Below, one piece after another: positions 24,816-35,009 of a stretch of 64,000 nt of DNA. This DNA is from Sorex araneus (taxonomy: Eukaryota; Chordata; Mammalia; Eulipotyphla; Soricidae). The position numbers were made by a program, and so were the translations under genes. The notes beneath the pieces are model-generated. The model was not told the origin of the DNA and did no database searches. It worked only from the letters and a program-made list of their open reading frames with translations. The stretch covers positions 29,539,892 to 29,603,891 of the forward strand of contig NC_073311.1 in the NCBI RefSeq assembly GCF_027595985.1, in the 5' to 3' direction. How positions within the stretch are numbered: the stretch's first letter is position 1; every line of letters starts with the position of its first letter.

Positions 24816-24827
24816 AATATGAAAAAC
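24816..24827. repeat. SINE target-site duplication, left
   Basis: 'aatatgaaaaac', repeated exactly at 24961-24972. Confidence 0.8.
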
Positions 24828-24960
24828 TGTCACTGTCACTGTCATCCCGTTGCTCATCAATTTGTTCAAGTGGGCACCAGTAATGTCTCTCAATGTGAGA
24901 CTTATTGTTACTGTTTTTGGCATATTGAATATGCCATGGGTAGCTTGCCAGGCTCTGCTG
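24828..24960 (-). mobile_element. SINE A, 5'-truncated, with 12 bp TSD
   Basis: Only the 3' 133 bp is present (tRNA head missing): GACAGT-type tail, RTE-like segment, 'gtctctcaatgtgagac' and 'gccatgggtagcttgccagg'. There is no poly(A), yet an exact 12 bp TSD flanks it. This shows target-primed insertion with 5' truncation and a non-poly(A) tail. Confidence 0.9.
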
Positions 24961-25014
24961 AATATGAAAAACATGATTTAAAAAATAAATGTATTTTATA
25001 TCAATCATATTGTT

Positions 25015-25172
25015 TCAAGGACAGGAACAATAATACAGTAAATAGGGCAATTTGCATAGAACCAATCTGATATGATCCTCAGAACCACAAATTTCTCTGA
25101 ACCTGCCAGAAGTGATTTTTGAATACAGAGCCATGGGATAGCCTTGAGCATTGCCATATGTGGTATAAAATT
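25015..25172 (+). mobile_element. SINE B, diverged
   Basis: Sense: 'caataatacagtaaataggg' head, 'gatcctcagaaccac', 'tacagagccatggg' and an A-rich end. Confidence 0.6.
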
Positions 25173-25297
25173 AAAAACAGAATTTAAAAAGTATATGAAA
25201 TTTTTTAAATATGAAAACCAAAGTTACTTCAAACTCACCAACAGTGGTTTTGCTAGGAAATTAGTGATTAATGGAAGCAAATCCCAACAGGCTTCTT

Positions 25298-25312
25298 GAA
25301 AATGAGGTAAAT
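25298..25312. repeat. L1 target-site duplication, left
   Basis: 15-mer 'gaaaatgaggtaaat', repeated exactly at 25687-25701. Confidence 0.9.
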
Positions 25313-25686
25313 GATATCTTATTCTTGTTTTGATTTGCATCTCCCTGATGACTAGCGATGTGGAGCATTTTTTCATGTGCCTTTTGGCCATTTGCATTTC
25401 TTTCTTGAGGAAACTTCTGTTCATTTCTTCTCCCCATTTTTGGATGGGGTTGAAGGTTTTTTTCCTATACAATTCTACTCATGTCTTGTATATCCTGTAT
25501 ATTAATCCCTTATTAGATGGATATTGGGTAAATATTCTTTCCCGTTCTGTGGGCTCTTTCTGTATTTTGGTTCCTGTTTCTTTTGAAGTGCAGAAGCTTC
25601 TTAGTTTGATGTAGTCCCATTTGTTTATGTTTGCTTCCACTTGCATGGTCTGTGCTCACGGTGATTCAATAAAATTTAAAAAAAAA
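25313..25686 (+). mobile_element. L1 insertion with 5' inversion (twin priming)
   Basis: Within one exact 15 bp TSD, bases 25313 to about 25657 are antisense L1 ('ttttgatttgcatctcc', 'ctttttggccatttgcat'-type order, 'ttctttcccgttctgtgggc'). The last 28 or so bases are the sense L1 3' end ('cacggtgattcaataaaatt') with poly(A). Inverted distal ORF2 joined to a sense tail is the signature of twin priming during L1 reverse transcription. Confidence 0.9.
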
Positions 25687-25751
25687 GAAAATGAGGTAAA
25701 TATATGTTAAGATTTTAATTATTAAGATCGTTGATATTTATTCAAATGGAC

Positions 25752-25768
25752 TAAAATTTACATTCCAA
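25752..25768. repeat. L1 target-site duplication, left
   Basis: 17-mer 'taaaatttacattccaa', repeated exactly at 26484-26500. Confidence 0.9.
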
Positions 25769-26286
25769 TAGAATAATAGACTATAAGACGAACACCCAAG
25801 AATAGTAGAAATAAGTACCAGGAGGTTGTCACCATGGCTTGGAGGCTGTTCTCTCATCCTGGGCAACTCAGAGAAGGGAACAGCAAGTAAAATGTGGTTG
25901 TTGGTCATGTGGGGGAAAGATGATGCGGGCCAAATATAGACTAGAGACTGAACGCAATGGCCACTCAACACCTTTATTGCAAACCACAACACCTAATCAG
26001 AGAGAGAGAACAAAAGGGAATACCCTGCCATAGTGGCAGTGTGGGGTGGGGGGAGACGGGACTGGGAAGGGGGGGTGGGATGTTGGGTTTACTGGTGGTG
26101 GAGAATGGGCACTGGTGAAGGGATGGGTTATCAAACTTTGTAAGGGAGAAACATGAGCACAAAAATGTATAAATCTGTAACTGTACCCTCACGTTGACTC
26201 ACTAATTAAAAATAAACTATAAAAAAATAAAAAAAGAAAAAAAAAAAAGAAAATAAAACATAAAAATTGCAAAAAAAAAAAAAAAT
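25769..26286 (+). mobile_element. L1 3' UTR, 5'-truncated
   Basis: Sense L1 3' UTR ('gaacacccaagaatagtaga', 'ggcactggtgaagggatggg', G-rich tract 26040-26080) ending in an A-rich tail after 26215. The exact TSD does not close here but only at 26484, so extra DNA follows within the same insertion. Confidence 0.85.
26040..26085 (+). other. G-rich tract with G-quadruplex potential in L1 3' UTR
   Basis: Several G-runs of three to seven in under 50 bases. A similar tract is at 27541-27575. Confidence 0.6.
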
Positions 26287-26483
26287 ATATAATTCGGCTC
26301 TTATTACCATCTCTTAGACAATGTATTTTATTAACCTGTACAATGGTTTTTTCCCCCCAAGGAATGTAAGTTCTGTGAGGGCATAAATATTTGCCTCTTT
26401 TGTTCATGTACTGTGGTCTCTGGACCTAAAAAGTTAAATAAATGATCTTTTTTTATTGTTAAAAAAAAAAAATAAAAAAAAAA
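26287..26483 (+). other. Probable 3'-transduced segment with own poly(A)
   Basis: About 175 bp of non-L1 DNA after the L1 A-tail but inside its TSD. It has AATAAA ('taaataaatgatc' near 26437) and a second A-tail before the right TSD. Its text ('gttctgtgagggcataaat') resembles an L2/MIR-type 3' end. Read-through of a source L1 into its flank explains it best. Confidence 0.7.
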
Positions 26484-26500
26484 TAAAATTTACATTCCAA

Positions 26501-26954
26501 AACTTAAAATGTAAAGCAAAAACACTGTGTGAACAAGAACTGTTCGTATGATCTTACCTCCACCAGGATAGTGTGACCTGTAAGTGTAACGCTAAATAAG
26601 GCACTGAATAATTTGAATTCCAGAAACTCTCTGTAAAATGAGAAAGTTAGATTAAATTATTTTCATTCTTCCTTAACTGTAATTTCTATATGTTTAAAAG
26701 AAAAAAAAACAAGAAAAAGAGCAAAAACAAGACCTGAGTAAGAAATTGCTTTGCCAAATTTCAAACTTCTGTATATCAGAAATAAAGGTTTTTTAAATAG
26801 CTAAACTTCATCTTTGATGTTAAGTACTGAGTAAATGGCTTCAGATTCATTACTTTCATAAGTTAAGTTTTGCAAACCTAAGAAATAAGTAATGCATACA
26901 TTGTAAAAATACGTATTTGCTACTTTAATGTCAACTTCTGAAAATGTTTATAAC
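26501..26954. other. Unassigned AT-rich DNA
   Basis: No element or gene recognised. Confidence 0.4.
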
Positions 26955-26968
26955 AAATGGAAGCTTCA
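26955..26968. repeat. Composite target-site duplication, left
   Basis: 14-mer 'aaatggaagcttca', repeated exactly at 27709-27722. Confidence 0.9.
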
Positions 26969-27708
26969 GGTCCGACATTTTATGGGTACTTTGAGCAGTA
27001 TGAACTTTGTGGCGTGGAAAAAAAAATGTGTGCTTTGAACTTGAAACCGTGACACCTGGGCAGGCTCGGGCCGGGGCCTAAGCTCGGGCTCCGGCCGAGA
27101 TTCGACCCGGATGGCCACGCCTCTGCACAGCTGTGTGAATGCCGAACGAGCAGGAACCAGAGGCAGCTATAAGACTTGGGGTTCCAGCGAGTGCTTGCAA
27201 CCATGTATCCAGACTGTGAACTAAGCTTTTGCTCCATGCTGCTCCAGGAGGGAAATGATTCAATTTCTAACTTTAATCTCCCTGGATTTAATTACTAAAA
27301 TACAGAAATTGCAAACCACGCGGCCCGCTACCGCGGCTGCGCGACTTTTTATCTCTTCATTCTCATCAGTGGAAAACTCAATATCAAACATTTCCTTATC
27401 AATAGGGCTGTATTCTTGGGGGATAAATTCCAACAAAAATAGTGAGTCTGTGTTGAAACTCTAACAACAATAGTGAGTTTTGTGTTGAAATATGGAATGT
27501 AATCAAGGTAAAGAGAAGAGTGAAATTTATCAGTTACCCAGGCGGGGGTGGGGGGCGGAGGGTGGGGGTGGGAGGCATACTGGGGTTTTTTGTGGTGGAA
27601 TATGGGCACTGGTGAAGGGATGGGTGTTTGAACATTGTATAACTGAGACATAAGCCTGGGAACTTTGTAACTTTTCACATGGTGATTAAATAAAATAAAT
27701 TAAAAAAA
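26969..27708 (+). mobile_element. Non-autonomous composite: GC-rich 5' module joined to L1 3' UTR, 740 bp
   Basis: A complete insertion with exact 14 bp TSD and poly(A). The 5' half is CpG-rich (27055-27130, and 27317-27345 with 'ccgcggctgcgcgac'). The 3' half is an L1 3' UTR ('acaacaatagtgagttttgt', G-rich tract 27541-27575, 'ggcactggtgaagggatggg'). No ORF1 or ORF2. The same module order recurs at 31927-32583, 56512-57033 and 6481-7345, so this is a family rather than a one-off deletion. Confidence 0.85.
27541..27575 (+). other. G-rich tract with G-quadruplex potential
   Basis: G-runs of three to six separated by one or two bases, inside the L1 3' UTR half of the composite. Confidence 0.6.
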
Positions 27709-27722
27709 AAATGGAAGCTTCA

Positions 27723-29558
27723 TACTGTTTTGTCTCTCTGATATGTGGCATAACAGTTAAAATACTAGAGAAATACTTATGTATTTTAGTCTTTTTTCTT
27801 TATCTATATTGCAGGTACTTATAGAAATTAGAAATAAATGGAAGAATAGCAATTGATGGCTTTTATTCAGCAATATTATTGACCAACATTACTGAAACTT
27901 AAAACAAATCTTTGGAAGCAATTGAATCATCAAAGAGAATATAGAAAAATATGATAAAATTAATGGTACTTGAATTATGAGAGAAAATAAACAAGGAAAT
28001 GTTTAAGGAAAGAAATTGAAAAAATAAGTATACCACAAAATTTGTTTGGCAGCAAAATTCTTATCTTAGACTTAAATATGCAGAAACTAAAGATATATCT
28101 GAATATTAATTGATATTTTAGTCATGAAACTCAATATAATGTCACAGTTTGAATATTGACTGTATCTAGGGGATGGGAAACAATATGAAAAAAAAAATCA
28201 TTGGCCAAAAAAAAAAAACCATCTGGTGAAGTCATGAATGATTGAGTTTAACAGCAGGAGAGTCTACTGTTAATAATTTTTGCAGTCAATTGAGAATTCT
28301 GTAGAGAATATATAAAAGGCTAGTATAAAAAGTGCAGTGACCCAAATAAATTGCTTAAGAAAAAAGTAAAAATCCATTAACAGATAATGTATTTTTATTA
28401 TAGTATTTTAAGAATTAATAGAAAGGTATATATTGTTGTTATTTGGAAGCTATTTCTCCCCACTATTATTAAAAACTTTCCTAGATGATTGTATCCTTTT
28501 ATGACATTCCAAGAGAATGGTAAAATTTACTGTGTCCTACTTTCAGCCACCAGGAGAGATTTGTTATTAATGCTTCAATCTGAAACACAAAATTGGACAA
28601 AAATAAATTCCTACTAATAAATAATAGACCTTGAAATCATACACGATGGATCTTCCTTTCGAAAATAGCATGTACATGGTTTAACTCTCCCAGGAATTTA
28701 TTATTTGTTTTCTTTCACTATTTTTCTTTCTCTCATTCTTTATTCCAAAAATAGTCTGCTTTTGTTGCAGTTTACATGGAGTTTACATATCCCACTAAAG
28801 ACTTTTTTATTTTTCATTGTTCATAACAGCTATCTGTGGCCACAGGATTAGACCTGGGTCAAATATGATGTTATCACAAGTGACAGGTCCATATTCAGAA
28901 TCATTACTCTGAAGATAGTCACTTACTTTGAACTTCCTTTTCTATCTCCAATTCGTATAGAAAAGGACAATTCAGGGGGGCAACGGTGAGCATGTGACTT
29001 TTTTATCTAACAATACTCTTTTCTAAATTACACAGCATTTCAACTCAAACTTGGACTCACATTAAAAAGCCCTTCACATCCTAACCTTCATTCCTGTCCC
29101 TGCCATTTCATCCAGTCCAACAGGCCTGAGCTCTACTGTGTACTGTGTATATAGTATAAAGACAATTGTGTCTACTAGGTTTTTTTAAAAAGCTTATGTA
29201 TTTTTTTAAGATTTTTTTAATTAAATGGAAATCCAAATTAAAAACTTAAGGTAAGGAGAACCCATAGGTGATGATAAAACGTTAACTCTACTATTGTCCT
29301 ATGTGCAAGCTCAGATCTAGATGATGCTGGACAATGTGTCACCTCTGTCAAACTTAATCTGTATCTTCTGATACAGTATAAAAATAACTTTCCACCCAAA
29401 TTTAAATAACTATTTAAATTTTTAACTATTTGACATTTATCTGATGTGATGTATTTTTAGTTTAAGGACCACACAAGACTGTGACCCAAATAACCTCATG
29501 TCATAAAATTATATGACTTGAGTGACTGTAATAATAAATAATTAAAATACTTGTTATT
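27723..29558. other. Single-copy AT-rich DNA
   Basis: No recognisable gene or repeat in about 1.8 kb. Confidence 0.45.
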
Positions 29559-29815
29559 GGGGCGAGGAGATAACTTGGTGGCTAAGGATGCGTGTCTTAA
29601 ATGCACAAGTACTGAATTCAATCCCTGATATTAAGGTCACCTCAAGCATCATCAGGTCAGCACTAAAGGTTCCAACGCACCATTGAAGGTGGTTTTGATG
29701 TCTCCAAGCATGCAAGCTCAAGCAGTAATCACATCACCAGGCCAAGTACCGACACATCTGATTTAATTATCTGAGTATCTTGGGAAATCTCCTGGGAATT
29801 CCAGAGCGTTGTGGG
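29559..29815 (+). mobile_element. SINE with the tRNA-like head but a different body
   Basis: Head 'ggggcgaggagataacttgg' with B box near 29615 ('gaattcaatccc'). The following 170 bp ('catcatcaggtcagcacta', 'tctccaagcatgcaagctc') does not match SINE A or B. It may be an older lineage. Confidence 0.45.
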
Positions 29816-30109
29816 GGAGTCTCCATATACATATTTAAATAAAAATATACAGGTAGGGGGCTTAAGATCTATAAATAAAAATTATCTGAAAGGGATGACT
29901 TTCATGTGAATCTCACTGGAAGCAAGTAAGCTAGAAGCAAATACATTTTTTGAAGAAACTATATTGCTAAAGAAGCCACATATTTGGTTATCAAGAGTTT
30001 GTGATTACTCTTGACTGGTTCTCACAGAAATCATACTCTCAATGCAAATCTCAATTGTACCAAAGGACAATAATAGACAAAACACACCTAATTCTCAATT
30101 CTACTCACC

Positions 30110-30354
30110 CCCACTGTAGCACTGTTGTCCCATTGTTCATTGATATTGCTCAAGCGGACACCAGTAACATCTCCATTGTGAAACTGGTTGTTATTATTTT
30201 TGACACATTGAATACCCCACCTGCAGCTTGCCAGGCTCTGCCATGTGGATGGCATAATCTCCACATCTTGCCAGGCTCTCCCAGAGGGACAGAGGAATCA
30301 AACCCAGGTCGGACACGTGCAAGGCAAGTGCCCTACCTGATCGCTCTAGTCGCA
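30110..30354 (-). mobile_element. SINE A, antisense, near full length
   Basis: 3' end 'cactgttgtcccattgttc', RTE-like segment, 'gcagcttgccaggctctgcc', B-box complement 'aatcaaacccaggtcgg' near 30296, and head complement ending near 30350. Confidence 0.85.
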
Positions 30355-30370
30355 CAAAAAAAAAAAAAAA

Positions 30371-31010
30371 AGACTTTAATAGATCACAGAGTTCGTCTCA
30401 GAGATCAGACAATAATCAGACTGAGAAAATTACTCTAGTATTAGAGTATTACAATAAATATCTCAATTATTGTGCAGTGTATTTCTGTCATCTCTATGCA
30501 GCAAGACTGATCCCTTTCTTCCTGTTTCATAACAAGAACTGATTATAGTGGTTATTCTGTTCCAGGCCCAACGTATACACACATTGGCTGTCCAAGTACA
30601 CATTCCTTTCGTATTAGATTACAAGATCAAAATTTGATAAAGAAGAAAACGCAACAATCAACTAATTTCTATATGAATTGAATAAATTAAAATTCTTAGG
30701 CTACTTCATTTGGGGAAGGAGAATGCATGGTCAACAGATGAGAAGAAAACATTCAGGGAAGGTGGCCGGAGGAGACAGCTAAGTGAGGAGAGCTATCATT
30801 TCCTACTCTTTCCATTTAATAAAAGGCAGTTGTGGTGACTGCCTTGACTGACAAGACAAAGCTTTAATCCCAGATTTTTTCACACCTAAGCAGACCTTAG
30901 TATCTAAATTGAACCAATAACATACAAGAAAAAGTTACATGAGACATGTGTTGTTTATGTCTTTAAAGACAAGATATCAGGCCTTTTTGTAAGATGAAAT
31001 AAAACAAATA
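30371..31010. other. Unassigned DNA
   Basis: No element or gene recognised. Confidence 0.4.
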
Positions 31011-31024
31011 AGAATATCTCACCC

Positions 31025-31206
31025 TGGGGCCTGGACCAATAGCACAGCAGGTAGGGCATTTGCCTTCCAAACTGCCGACCCGGGTTCAATTCCCAGCATC
31101 CCATATGGTCCTCTGAGCACCGCCAGGAGTGAATCCTAAGTGCATGAGCCAGGAATAACCCCTGTGCATTGCTGGTGTGACCCAAAAGGAAAAAGAAAAA
31201 AAAGGA
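31025..31206 (+). mobile_element. SINE B, full length with A-rich tail
   Basis: Head 'ggggcctggaccaatagcac', A box near 31040, B box 'gggttcaattcc' at 31082, body 'accgccaggagtgaatcc', 'gtgtgacccaaaagg', and an A-rich tail. Near-TSDs 'gaatatctcaccct' and 'gaatatttgaccct' flank it. Confidence 0.9.
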
Positions 31207-31270
31207 ATATTTGACCCTTTCAAAAGCAGCAGTCAATCAATGACTAAGTAGTTCTGAAGGGCATTCGCAA

Positions 31271-31531
31271 ATGAAGAAAACACCCAAGGAACTGAGGAAG
31301 GAAGGGAAAGGGGTTGGGAGGGAAGGAGGAAGGAGGAAGGTGGAAGACACTGAGGATTTAAAGGCTGCCAAATATGTTGGGAAGCTTCCCCAGGTGAAAC
31401 AAGCTAAGCCACGCAATCATCAAATGCCCTCTAAGTTTGGGGTCATCCATGATAAAGAAGAAAGACAACACATTTGTGCACATTGTGGAAGGATGTCAGT
31501 GTCAACAAGCAACAAGTTAAATAGGCTCTGA
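31271..31531 (+). other. Unrecognised 86-codon open frame, Lys/Glu-rich with one CxxC
   Basis: A basic, charged frame starting within a GGAAGG-rich tract and ending with HICAHCGRMSVSTSN. I do not recognise the protein. No splice context, upstream promoter or downstream poly(A) is evident. It could be a fragment of a retro-pseudogene or transposase (a single C-x2-C resembles half a zinc finger), or chance. Confidence 0.2.
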
Positions 31532-31914
31532 AGAAACTGCATTGATATGGTGGGGTCATCACCTAATCAGAACTAATAGAAGGTTCAGAAGAAAATCTAT
31601 GTCTCCTGACTGTATGTTTTTGTATTTACAATAGCATGGGGTTGCTTAAATCAGTTTTGATTTAAATATAGCTAGTGAATTTTAAAAGTAATTCTTTACT
31701 TTTAAATAATATCTGCCTTCAACTCATTTTTCTTAATTCTTTCTTTTAGACTGTAGTAAAGGATGATTCAGCTTTGACAAGTAGACAATAAGAATATTTT
31801 AAAAGATGATGAAGAATAACAGAAGAATCAAACTTGGTTCCTTAATGACCTAGGAAAGCAAAGCCAACCCAATTAGCTTACTCACTTCTGGACAAAGTGG
31901 AGCTCATAATTTAA
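31532..31914. other. Unassigned AT-rich DNA
   Basis: Nothing recognised. Confidence 0.4.
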
Positions 31915-31926
31915 AATAAGCTCATA
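31915..31926. repeat. Composite target-site duplication, left
   Basis: 'aataagctcata', repeated exactly at 32584-32595. Confidence 0.85.
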
Positions 31927-32583
31927 TTTTTTTAAGAATTTTATTTTATTGAATCACCATGTGGAAAATTACAATGCTTTCAGGCTTAAGTCTCAGTTAT
32001 ACAATGCTGAAAAAACCATCCCTTCACCAGTGCCCACATCCCACCACCAAAAACAAACAAACAAAAAAAAAACACAGTACATCTCCCATCCCTCTCCCCC
32101 CCCGCCATGTAACTGATAAGTTTCACTTTAATTTCTATTTACTTTGGTTACATTCGATATTTCAACACAAACCTCACTATTATTGTTAGGAGCACCCCAC
32201 TAGTCAGACCTGTTATGAAGAGATATGAGGTCGCGCAGCCACGCAGTTTTGGATTTCTGTACTTTAGCAACTAAGTCCAGGGATATTTCTTCTAGATATT
32301 GGATCATTGCAAGCTTGTAAACCCCATCTGTGGTCGTCATAGTATGGCGGTCACCACACCCTTTACCCCCGGCAAGGAAGAGGCGAGAGAGAGAAATACC
32401 TTTCCCCTCCTGGGCGGGCATGGGGCCGAGGCTTAGTTCTCAGTCTAGAGACATTCTGCGAGGAGCTGCTCAGGCCGAAACATTTAGCTGGCATCTGGAG
32501 TCATGTTTGTGCAGCTGCGGAGAGGCCGCACACATGTGCGGCCCCTGGGATCACATCTTGGTGGCAGGAGGGCCGGTGCCACC
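31927..32583 (-). mobile_element. Non-autonomous composite, antisense, 657 bp
   Basis: T-rich start (poly(A) complement), antisense L1 3' UTR ('cttcaccagtgcccacatcc', 'cctcactattattg'), then the CpG-rich module (32225-32580). Exact 12 bp TSD. In sense it carries a short frame MIQYLEEISLDLVAKVQK, and the composite at 26969 has the related MIQFLTLISLDLITKIQK at the equivalent place, which supports common descent. Confidence 0.85.
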
Positions 32584-32888
32584 AATAAGCTCATAATTTA
32601 AACTACTATTCATTAATGTCACCTGTGGCAGCTTAGTCTGCATCCTAAAATCTATATGTGATGTAACCTAATAAACCTCTATTTGTAGAATTCATTTAGA
32701 ACTGTAAAAAAACAAATATTTAAAGAGATATCACTAAAAATATGATAAATTTATATAGAACAAGTATAATAAAAGTTTATTTCTAGTAAAAGCAAGAGAA
32801 GCATCCAATAGTCTCTAAAGATAACCTGTGATAGATGTCTTTAGCACAGATGTTATATGGTGACATTTTTTTAATTTCAAAAGTTATG

Positions 32889-32894
32889 CTATAT
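32889..32894. repeat. 6 bp LTR target-site duplication, left
   Basis: 'ctatat', repeated exactly at 33483-33488. Confidence 0.85.
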
Positions 32895-33482
32895 TGCGAG
32901 TTCTCCCGGAGATCTCTCCAGCCCGCGGAGAGACAACAGTGGAAAGCACTCCTAATTGGGTGGATTCTAAGAGCGGTCCCGATCTGAAATAAAACTAGTG
33001 AGGATAATAAATAGGGGGCTCAAGACGACACATGCCGATCAAGAGCAACTTTATTAACTGCCACGCTGGTTTTATACTTTTCTTAGCAGGGGGTTGGTAC
33101 ATAAGTTGTCAATCATCAGGGAAGTGTCTTCTCAAACCAAATAAGGAAAGGTTCGGGGTGTACTTTGGTGGGCTTACAACATTCTCCAAGAGTAGTTTGA
33201 GAAATAGTGGGGAGTGGAAGGCAAGGGTTTATCTGGCAGGAGCATCTGTCCGGAGGAATGCACAAGGCTTTTAGTGTAGAGGAAGGCACTCTACTTTATG
33301 GGCTTTTTGGGGTCTCTAGTTAACTGCCCTGGGCTACTTTTACTTCTTGAGTTTAGCTATTTCCTTTGTCACAAGGGCACCTGTGCCTCAGGTTATGCAA
33401 AGCTGGTATGGAATTTTCCGGTTTGTCCAGGGTAAAGGTTTCGGGGTCCTCTTTTGTTCAGGGTCCTGAGCAGTCCCCAACA
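32895..33482 (-). mobile_element. Solo LTR (family 1), antisense, 588 bp
   Basis: Minus-strand TGTTGGGG...CTCGCA with a 6 bp TSD. It aligns along most of its length with the LTR at 21808-22417. TATAAA (complement at 33071-33076) and AATAAA (complement at 33050-33055) are kept. It sits at the 5' junction of a short L1 insertion. No internal viral sequence. Confidence 0.9.
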
Positions 33483-33488
33483 CTATAT

Positions 33489-33668
33489 CAAGAGGGAAGC
33501 TGTCTACCATAGAGGCAGGGGAAGGGGTGGAACAGCAGGGAGGGAGGGGGCAGTGATACAGGGGACATTGGGGATGGAAAATGTACTCTGGTGTAGGGAC
33601 AGGTATTAAATTATTATATGACTGAAACTCAAACATGAACTATAGCTCAGTGATTCAATAAAAAAAAA
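33489..33668 (+). mobile_element. Short L1 3' end with TSD, split at its border by the LTR
   Basis: Sense L1 3' terminus ('gaagctgtctaccatagagg', 'gattcaataaaaa'). Near-TSDs 'aagttatgctata' (32881-32893) and 'aagttatgccata' (33667-33679) flank LTR plus L1, so the LTR landed in the L1's left TSD. Confidence 0.8.
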
Positions 33669-33679
33669 GTTATGCCATA

Positions 33680-33985
33680 TTTATGTTTGCATCAATAAAT
33701 GATTATACAATATAACTATAAGGGTATTAAAATCATCTGCAAGACAAATCCATATGCCATTCACTCCATATGCCAAATAAGTCAAAAGCACTGGTGCTGA
33801 CACTACTATTCAAAAATAATTTATAGACCTGAAATCAAAAATAACTATTAGGAAAATATTTCTGAATTGTGCCTTTTATGCACAGTATATTAGAAATCGT
33901 TGAGAACATTGTAAACATAGGAAAGATATTTCTCCCTTATTGAAAGTAGAGCTAACACTTGAAATAAATTTTCTATTAAAAAATT
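33680..33985. other. Unassigned AT-rich DNA
   Basis: Nothing recognised. Confidence 0.4.
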
Positions 33986-33996
33986 AATGATTCAGA

Positions 33997-34044
33997 TAGA
34001 GAGAAAGAGAGAGGGAGAGAGAGAGACAAAGAGAGAGAGAGAGA
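33997..34044. repeat. (GA)n-rich microsatellite
   Basis: Interrupted GA/GAGG run within the 5' part of an L1 3' end. Confidence 0.85.
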
Positions 34045-34232
34045 AGCAACTGCTATAGAGTCATAGAGGAAAGTTGGGGAGGAGGGGCTGTGAAGAAGAA
34101 AACTGAGGTCTTTGTTGGTGGAAAATGGACACTGGTAGAGTGATGAATGTTGGATCATTGTATGACTGAAACCCGATTATGAACACCTTTGTAATGGTGT
34201 ATCTCATGGTGAATCAAAAGGAAATTAATGGT
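34045..34232 (+). mobile_element. L1 3' end, short
   Basis: Sense 'ggacactggtagagtgatg', 'gtatctcatggtgaatcaaa', with weak TSD 'aattaatgattc' / 'aattaatggttc'. Confidence 0.65.
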
Positions 34233-34579
34233 TCTAGCCATAATTCAATTTAAAAACATTAATATTGATGTGTATTATTTTTATGATTTAAAATTTAATT
34301 CTTCTCAAGGAAAAATACCCAATGAGGGATAGAATATTGGAGAAAAGATAGAGATAGGAGAGATGCAAATATAAGAACATACATAGATGCACACAAATAT
34401 ACAAATAAATACTATATGTCAAATGTTATGAAAGTAAATAAAAGATTGGACCAGGTTCATAGATAGACTGGCAAATTATTGGTGCCAAGGATAGTATTTG
34501 GAAAATTACTAGAATTAGAAGACTTTCATTCACTCATATGTCAATCAACTTATTATTTTCAGTGTTTATATATCTCAGA
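34233..34579. other. Unassigned AT-rich DNA
   Basis: Nothing recognised. Confidence 0.4.
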
Positions 34580-34650
34580 CACATGCCTCAACTGGAAGAG
34601 TGCATACTATGCAAGAATGAGGACTTAGGTTCCATTCCTGGTGTTTCATA
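34580..34650 (+). mobile_element. SINE head fragment
   Basis: 'gtgcatactatgcaagaatg' and 'ttaggttccattcctgg' match the tRNA-like head and B-box region only. Confidence 0.4.
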
Positions 34651-35005
34651 CCCTCTTGCTCTCAGTAGTGGCTTATACTCTTGGTACTAGGATCCTGCTC
34701 ATGGCCACAAAAGTGTTTATGGACTAACAGAGGCAGCTCTTCTGGTAGAGGTTGGGGCTGGCCTGGGCTGTGGGGGAAGACAAGGCCCTGAGCAAAGGTA
34801 GAAGAGACATATGCTGACCAAAGTGAGGCAAAATGGTTAATAGAAATCAAAAAAGGACAGGAGTAGTAGGGGAAGGAAAGAAGTAGCATAAACTCATACA
34901 TATTAGGTGAAATACTGGAACAGAATTTTGTTAGAGAATGGTAGTCAATAAATAACTATTTCACGTTCAAAGTGGAGAAGAATATATTATACATAAAACT
35001 ATACA
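34651..35005. other. Unassigned DNA
   Basis: No gene or repeat recognised; an ordinary short open frame occurs on the minus strand. Confidence 0.4.
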
Positions 35006-35009
35006 ATTA

